The notes under the pieces: model-generated | What the model saw: the letters and a program-made list of their open reading frames with translations, nothing else | Told to the model about the DNA's origin: nothing | Database searches by the model: none | NCBI GenBank assembly: GCA_021768185.1 | Contig: JAETNP010000026.1 | Span: 1 to 35,338, forward strand | DNA length: 35,338 nt | Reading direction: 5' to 3' | Source of the DNA: Oscillospiraceae bacterium | Lineage (GTDB): Bacteria > Bacillota > Clostridia > Oscillospirales > Oscillospiraceae | In this document: positions 31,719 to 35,338 of the stretch, piece by piece | Numbering within the stretch: the first letter of the stretch is position 1 | Layout of the letters: every line of letters begins with the position of its first letter | Position numbers and translations under genes: made by a program

Positions 31719-31755
31719 CAGCTCCTTCGCCCGGCAGGCGAAGGAGCTGTTTTTT
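31719..31755. terminator. Bidirectional intrinsic terminator
   Basis: A 13-bp perfect stem (31719-31731/31737-31749) has TTTTTT on the plus side and GTTTTTG on the minus side. It ends the recA operon and the convergent rluD operon. The 80 bases to 31838 hold nothing else. Confidence 0.92.
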
Positions 31756-31838
31756 GCAGATATGGGGTACTTTCCCCTGGATATTCCGCTATGGAATCAA
31801 AATTAGTAAAGTTCGTTTTGCGCAGGCCCCGCTTCGTA

Positions 31839-32762
31839 TTACGTTCCCAGCCTCCGCAGCCTCTCCAGTACCGCCGTAAACTCCCCGTTCAGCGGGCAGG
31901 AGAGATCCACTATTTCCCCGGTGCGGGGATGCACGAACCGCAGCCCAACCGCGTGGAGGCACTGGCCAGTGAGTCCCGGTACGGGCTTCTTTGCGCCGTA
32001 CACCGTATCCCCGTAGATGGGGTGGCCGATATAGGCCATGTGGACCCTGATCTGGTGGGTCCGCCCGGTCTCCAGGCGGCAGCGGACATGGGTGTACCCC
32101 GGAAACCGCTCCAGGACCTCCCAGTGGGTGACGGCCCGCTTCCCGCCCCGGTCCGTGACCACCATCTTCTTCCGGTCCGTATGGTGCCGTCCGATGGGGG
32201 CGTCCACGGTCCCCGCCTCCTCCCGGAGGATCCCCGTCACGATGCACTCATAGGTCCGGGCCAGGGTGTGGTCCTGGAGCTGGGCGGAGAGGGCCTGGTG
32301 GGCGGCGTCGTTCTTGGCGGCGATGATGAGGCCGCTGGTGTCACGGTCGATGCGGTGGACGATCCCCGGGCGCAGCGCGCCCCCCACGCCGCTGAGGCTG
32401 TCCCCGCAGTGGTACAGCAGGGCGTTGACCAGGGTGCCGTCGGGGTGCCCCGGGGCCGGGTGGACCACCAGTCCCGCCGGCTTATTGACCACGATCACGT
32501 CGGCGTCCTCATAGACTACGTCCAGCGGAATCTCCTGGGGCCGCGCCTCCGCCGGCTCCGGCTCCGGAAGCGTGACGGAGACCGTCTCCCCAACCGAGAG
32601 CCGGGCGCTCTTGGAAGCGGCGGCGCCGTTCACCGTCACACGCCCCGTCTCGATGAGCCGGGCGGCGGCGGACCGGGTCAGCTCCGGAAGGGATGCGGCC
32701 AGGAAGCTGTCCAGCCGGACGCCCCCTTCCTCACCGGGGACCGTCAGGCAGATCAGTTCCAT
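31839..32762 (-). CDS. RluA/RluD-family pseudouridine synthase
   Basis: 307 residues from ATG 32762 with GGGAGGAG upstream. An N-terminal S4 RNA-binding domain (residues 14-60: VRLDSFLAASLPELTRSAAARLIETGRVTVNG) precedes the catalytic domain with HRIDRDTSGLIIAAK, containing the active-site Asp, and the RTHQIRVHMAYIGHPIYGDTVYG block. It isomerises uridines in 23S rRNA, most likely the RluD sites. The start overlaps the end of lspA by 32 bases, an order (lspA-rluD) common in Firmicutes. Confidence 0.93.
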   Translation of the reverse strand: MELICLTVPGEEGGVRLDSFLAASLPELTRSAAARLIETGRVTVNGAAASKSARLSVGETVSVTLPEPEPAEARPQEIPLDVVYEDADVIVVNKPAGLVVHPAPGHPDGTLVNALLYHCGDSLSGVGGALRPGIVHRIDRDTSGLIIAAKNDAAHQALSAQLQDHTLARTYECIVTGILREEAGTVDAPIGRHHTDRKKMVVTDRGGKRAVTHWEVLERFPGYTHVRCRLETGRTHQIRVHMAYIGHPIYGDTVYGAKKPVPGLTGQCLHAVGLRFVHPRTGEIVDLSCPLNGEFTAVLERLRRLGT

Positions 32763-33243
32763 CGGTTTTCTCCTCCCGGGGCGTCTCTTCCCGGGATTTC
32801 AGCTTGTCGTGGAGCAGCAGATAGTAGGCGGCAAAGCCGATGGTGCCGCACACCACCAGGATGTCCGCCACGTTGAACACCGGGTAGTTAATGAACTGGA
32901 AGTGGAACATGTCCACCACGTACCCCAGCCGCACCCGGTCGATGAGGTTCCCCAGCCCGCCCCCCAGGATCGCCGTCAGGGTCCACATGGCCAGGGGGTG
33001 GGGGAAGTATTTCTTCACCAGCATCCAGGCGATGACGGCCATCAGCGCCGCCGTCAGCACGGTCAGCACCCAGGTGTGGCCTGCCAGGATGGAGAAGCCG
33101 CCCCCGGTGTTCCGGATGTGGAAAAGCTCCACCACCCCCGGCAGCAGGGGAGCGCTCTCATAGAGCTCCAGGTGGGTCACCACGTAATATTTGACCGCCT
33201 GGTCCGCTCCGATACACAGAGCGATAGCAAAGAGATAGAGCAT
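32731..33243 (-). CDS. lspA: Lipoprotein signal peptidase II
   Basis: 170 residues with four transmembrane helices. Motifs are ADQAVKYY (Asp 14), RNTGGGFS, NLIDRVRLGYVVD (catalytic Asp 111), and FNVAD (catalytic Asp 127). It removes the signal peptide from prolipoproteins after Cys lipidation, and would process the lipoproteins at 22380 and perhaps 2311. An acidic tail of about 25 residues follows the last helix. Confidence 0.96.
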   Translation of the reverse strand: MLYLFAIALCIGADQAVKYYVVTHLELYESAPLLPGVVELFHIRNTGGGFSILAGHTWVLTVLTAALMAVIAWMLVKKYFPHPLAMWTLTAILGGGLGNLIDRVRLGYVVDMFHFQFINYPVFNVADILVVCGTIGFAAYYLLLHDKLKSREETPREEKTDGTDLPDGPR

Positions 33244-33248
33244 GGGCC

Positions 33249-34013
33249 TTATACCTCCAGCTCCCGCAGGATACCCTTATTCACCTGGTTGCTGGCCCAC
33301 ACGCTGCACCGGTGGGCGTAGTCCATGGGCGCGCCCTCCAGGGTGGATATGACGCCCCCCGCCTCGGTGATAATGAGTCCCCCCGCCGCGTGGTCCCAGG
33401 GGGAGAGGCTGTACTCGAAAAACAGGTCCAGCCGTCCGCAGGCCACATTGCACAGGTCCAGGGCCGCCGCCCCCAGGCGGCGGAAGTCGCAGCTGCGCCG
33501 GAAGAGCTGCTCCGTCACGCGCATGGTGGGCGCTAAAAACTGCCGGTCATAGATAGCGGTGCCCATGCCGAAGACCCCTTCAGACAGGGAGCGCTCGCTG
33601 ACATGGATAGGCCGACCGTTGAGAAAGGCCCCGCCGCCCCGCTTGGCGGAGAACATTTCATCCTTGTAAGGGTCGTAGACCACGCCATATTCCACTGCGC
33701 CGTCATGGGCCAGGGCCACGGAGATGGCGCTCTGTTTTAAGCCCCGAACAAAGTTGGTGGTGCCGTCGATGGGGTCCACGATGAACACCCAGCCCGTCAG
33801 CGGATCGGCGTTCTCCTTCTCCTCCTCACCGAAAAAGAGGGACCCGGGCATCAGGGGGGGCAGTTTCTCCTTCAGAAACCGCTCCACGGCCAGATCGTAC
33901 TCCGTCACCAGATCGGCGGCGGAGCTTTTCTCGTGGGTCTGGGACCAGACGTCGTGGGCGGAGAGGACGATCTCCCCCGCCTGGCGGACAATGGAAATGA
34001 TTTGTTCCAGCAT
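33249..34013 (-). CDS. Inositol monophosphatase-family phosphatase
   Basis: 254 residues from ATG 34013. The metal-binding signatures of the family are present: GEEE (about residues 62-65), DPIDGTTNF (80-88) and the C-terminal WDHAAGGLIITEAGG. It hydrolyses inositol phosphate or related sugar phosphates (SuhB, CysQ and FBPase classes share the fold). Located immediately upstream of lspA in the same minus-strand operon. Confidence 0.92.
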   Translation of the reverse strand: MLEQIISIVRQAGEIVLSAHDVWSQTHEKSSAADLVTEYDLAVERFLKEKLPPLMPGSLFFGEEEKENADPLTGWVFIVDPIDGTTNFVRGLKQSAISVALAHDGAVEYGVVYDPYKDEMFSAKRGGGAFLNGRPIHVSERSLSEGVFGMGTAIYDRQFLAPTMRVTEQLFRRSCDFRRLGAAALDLCNVACGRLDLFFEYSLSPWDHAAGGLIITEAGGVISTLEGAPMDYAHRCSVWASNQVNKGILRELEV

Positions 34014-34030
34014 AGTGTATTCCTTCCTTT

Positions 34031-34975
34031 TCAGGGTGTTATTTTACTATATTTTTCCCCGGCATCCCGGGTGCTTTCCGCAAACAGGGTCCGGGCGGCG
34101 GCCTGCATTTCCTCCACGGGCAGGGAAGTAAGCGCCTCCCGGGGGACGTTCAGCAGTCTCTCGGCCCCCTCCAGGATGCGGCAGGCCGCTATGCCATGCC
34201 CGTTTCCGGCTCTGGAAGCATCCGCCTCCCCGGCAAAACGATCCAGCAGATTCCGCTCTCGGGAATAGATGAGTTCCACCAGCTTGGCGCGGTACTCCAG
34301 GTCCTCGGAGGACATGCCCCGATACGTCTCCAGGTCCGCCGCGTGCTGGGCCTCGTGCTTCAGCAGGGACACCCGGAAGCTCTCCGCATCCAGGTCATAG
34401 GCGTCCCTGACGCAGCAGATCAGCCCGTCCCCCTGGGACCACCCGCCGGTACCGACCTCGCCAAGGGAGATGTAATCCAGCCAGCTTTTCATGATAAAGC
34501 CGTCCAGAAATTTTACGGCATACTCCCTCTCCCCGTCCGGCAGCTCCACGGCGTACCGCTTCACTTCCTCGTTCCGCCAGATGTAGGGCCCCCAGTATCC
34601 ACTGGTCCTGCCGCCCAGAAAGTGGAAGCCCTTGGCGCGGAAGGCGGCGTCCACCTGTTCCGTTTCGATTGCGTCGGCCGTATCGCCGCTCAGCCGGAAG
34701 CAGTCCGCAAGACGGCCCCAAAGCCGCCGTGCCGCTTCCTCCGGGGTCTGCTCCAGATAGAACGTCTCACGGTAATACTTCTGATAGCAGAGCAGGATGC
34801 CGTTCAGCTCCGGGTCCACCTCATAGGTGAGATATTTTTCCTCCTGGAAGAGGGCGGTATATCTTGCATACCGTTCCGATTGGTCCGGGAACCGGCTGAG
34901 ATAGGACATGGCGGCTCTCAGGCGGCCTTTGACAAGCTCGCTTCTGAAACGGTCTGCGTCAAATTGATGATCCAT
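34031..34975 (-). CDS. Uncharacterised protein with HEXXH motif
   Basis: 314 residues from ATG 34975, with GAGGAACGG upstream. No signal peptide or membrane helix, so it is cytoplasmic. The segment LLKHEAQHAADLETYRG contains HEAQH (residues 207-211), the zinc-binding signature of gluzincin or metzincin-type peptidases, followed by acidic residues (Glu 224, 227, 234) that could be the third ligand in SSEDLEYRAKLVELI. The N-terminal 110 residues are helical, the middle contains a beta-rich WGPYIWRNEEVKRYAVELPDGE. I recognise no named family; a metallopeptidase function is only a hypothesis. Confidence 0.7.
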   Translation of the reverse strand: MDHQFDADRFRSELVKGRLRAAMSYLSRFPDQSERYARYTALFQEEKYLTYEVDPELNGILLCYQKYYRETFYLEQTPEEAARRLWGRLADCFRLSGDTADAIETEQVDAAFRAKGFHFLGGRTSGYWGPYIWRNEEVKRYAVELPDGEREYAVKFLDGFIMKSWLDYISLGEVGTGGWSQGDGLICCVRDAYDLDAESFRVSLLKHEAQHAADLETYRGMSSEDLEYRAKLVELIYSRERNLLDRFAGEADASRAGNGHGIAACRILEGAERLLNVPREALTSLPVEEMQAAARTLFAESTRDAGEKYSKITP

Positions 34976-34984
34976 TTCCGTTCC

Positions 34985-35146
34985 TCACAGCAGGGTCCAC
35001 TCGAAATTCTCCCACAGGAGCCTGCTGCCCACGTCTGTGCCGTCCGGCAGGAGAAACATGGCAACTTGGTTTTCTACTCCGCTGTCGCTGGTCATATAGG
35101 CGTAATCGCCGTTGATGGTATTGACGGTATAGCAGACAGGTTCCAT
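34985..35146 (-). CDS. Small DUF3006-like protein
   Basis: 53 residues from ATG 35146, with AAAGGAGG eight bases upstream; the longer frame to 35188 has no such site and overlaps the promoter. The pattern VNTINGDYAYMTSD then FLLPDGTDVGSRL resembles DUF3006 proteins (GDYA...LLPDG...G). It is the first gene of the minus-strand operon and precedes the HEXXH protein by nine bases. Function unknown. Confidence 0.65.
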   Translation of the reverse strand: MEPVCYTVNTINGDYAYMTSDSGVENQVAMFLLPDGTDVGSRLLWENFEWTLL

Positions 35147-35176
35147 TTTTGCAGCCTCCTTTATCAGAACAGTGGG

Positions 35177-35205
35177 AGTATAACACATTTCTGGGAATTT
35201 TACAA
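35177..35205 (-). promoter_or_regulatory. Promoter of the minus-strand lspA-rluD operon
   Basis: Minus strand TTGTAA (35200-35205), 17-base spacer, TATACT (35177-35182). Confidence 0.65.
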
Positions 35206-35213
35206 GGTGTTTT

Positions 35214-35338
35214 GCGGCGCTGCGCGCCGCCCGGCAGATGTTTCGATACGAACCCCGGGGCCTGCGCGGCCCCGGACCCCGCGCCTACTTTTGCCCCGCG
35301 GCAAAAGTAGGCAAAAACGCGCCAGGACCCATGGTCCT
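35214..35338. repeat. Repeat arm R5, cut by the window end
   Basis: A small hairpin GCGGCGC/GCGCCGC (35214-35220/35224-35230), A (CCGGGGCC/GGCCCCGG, 35255-35262/35268-35275) and B (CCTACTTTTGCC and complement, 35284-35295/35300-35311). The next bases match the spacer between B and C in other arms, then the sequence departs or ends. Confidence 0.7.

Overview
The window reads as the chromosome of a high-GC Gram-positive gut-type clostridium, most likely Oscillospiraceae (Flavonifractor/Oscillibacter/Lawsonibacter-like). This is inferred from strong AGGAGG ribosome-binding sites, GC-rich codons, an SLH protein, an XpaC-TelA-TPM cluster, a yqhQ(DUF1385)-prmC pair and many small XRE/RHH regulators. 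No rRNA gene is present, so the taxon is not proven from this window.

Layout. 1-38 is the cut start of a minus-strand gene. 171-705 is a composite hairpin repeat. 878-1930 is an SLH protein. 1976-2715 is a divergent ribbon-helix-helix regulator/lipoprotein pair sharing three copies of a palindromic operator. 2828-5494 is a compact operon of aldose epimerase, Ogt and GH27 alpha-galactosidase. 5521-7997 is a candidate mobile element: inverted repeat arms enclose an AP2-domain protein, a nested inverted-repeat locus and a tyrosine recombinase whose ribosome-binding site is buried in a hairpin. 8119-11241 is XpaC, TelA and a TPM-domain protein. 11404-13641 holds a ferredoxin-type aldo/keto reductase and a VanY-like carboxypeptidase. 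13671-14196 is a divergent RHH/XRE pair. 14425-18114 is a TetR regulator and a 1002-residue FtsX-type ABC exporter. 18184-18967 is a small membrane protein/XRE pair. 19034-20697 is a YitT protein and a three-gene phage-like mini-operon. 20776-20973 holds tRNA-Thr and tRNA-Tyr, followed by a run of perfect hairpins. 21531-26061 holds an S24-type repressor, a lipoprotein, and a PhoB/PhoR-like two-component system. 26063-26621 is a second full composite repeat in inverse orientation. 26703-31703 is DUF1385, prmC, two GNAT enzymes, a 2H phosphoesterase, a flavin/PNPOx protein, recA and a small membrane protein. 31839-35146 is a minus-strand operon of rluD-like, lspA, inositol monophosphatase, an HEXXH protein and a DUF3006-like protein. 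The window ends in another repeat arm.

The strongest unexplained signal is the repeat family. Each arm is an ordered string of hairpins (GC-rich A, TACTTTT/AAAAGTA B, CTTAA/TTAAG C, then a conserved D box) followed by one of at least three core types. Full copies place two arms tail to tail around a short linker that is not conserved. Stem sequences differ between copies but stay paired, which points to selection on structure. One copy has about 2 kb of genes, including a tyrosine recombinase, where the others have a 32-33 base linker. That suggests it is the autonomous relative of the short copies. Next to that recombinase are 21-base perfect inverted repeats about 205 bases apart, one of which is itself a recombinase-core-like palindrome, so a phase-variable switch is possible.

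A second theme is small divergent regulator modules (1976-2715, 13671-14196, 18184-18967, 21422-22283), each with operator repeats sitting in or next to well-formed promoters. The last has a second promoter facing away from the repressor into a region with no credible gene, which could be a regulated RNA.
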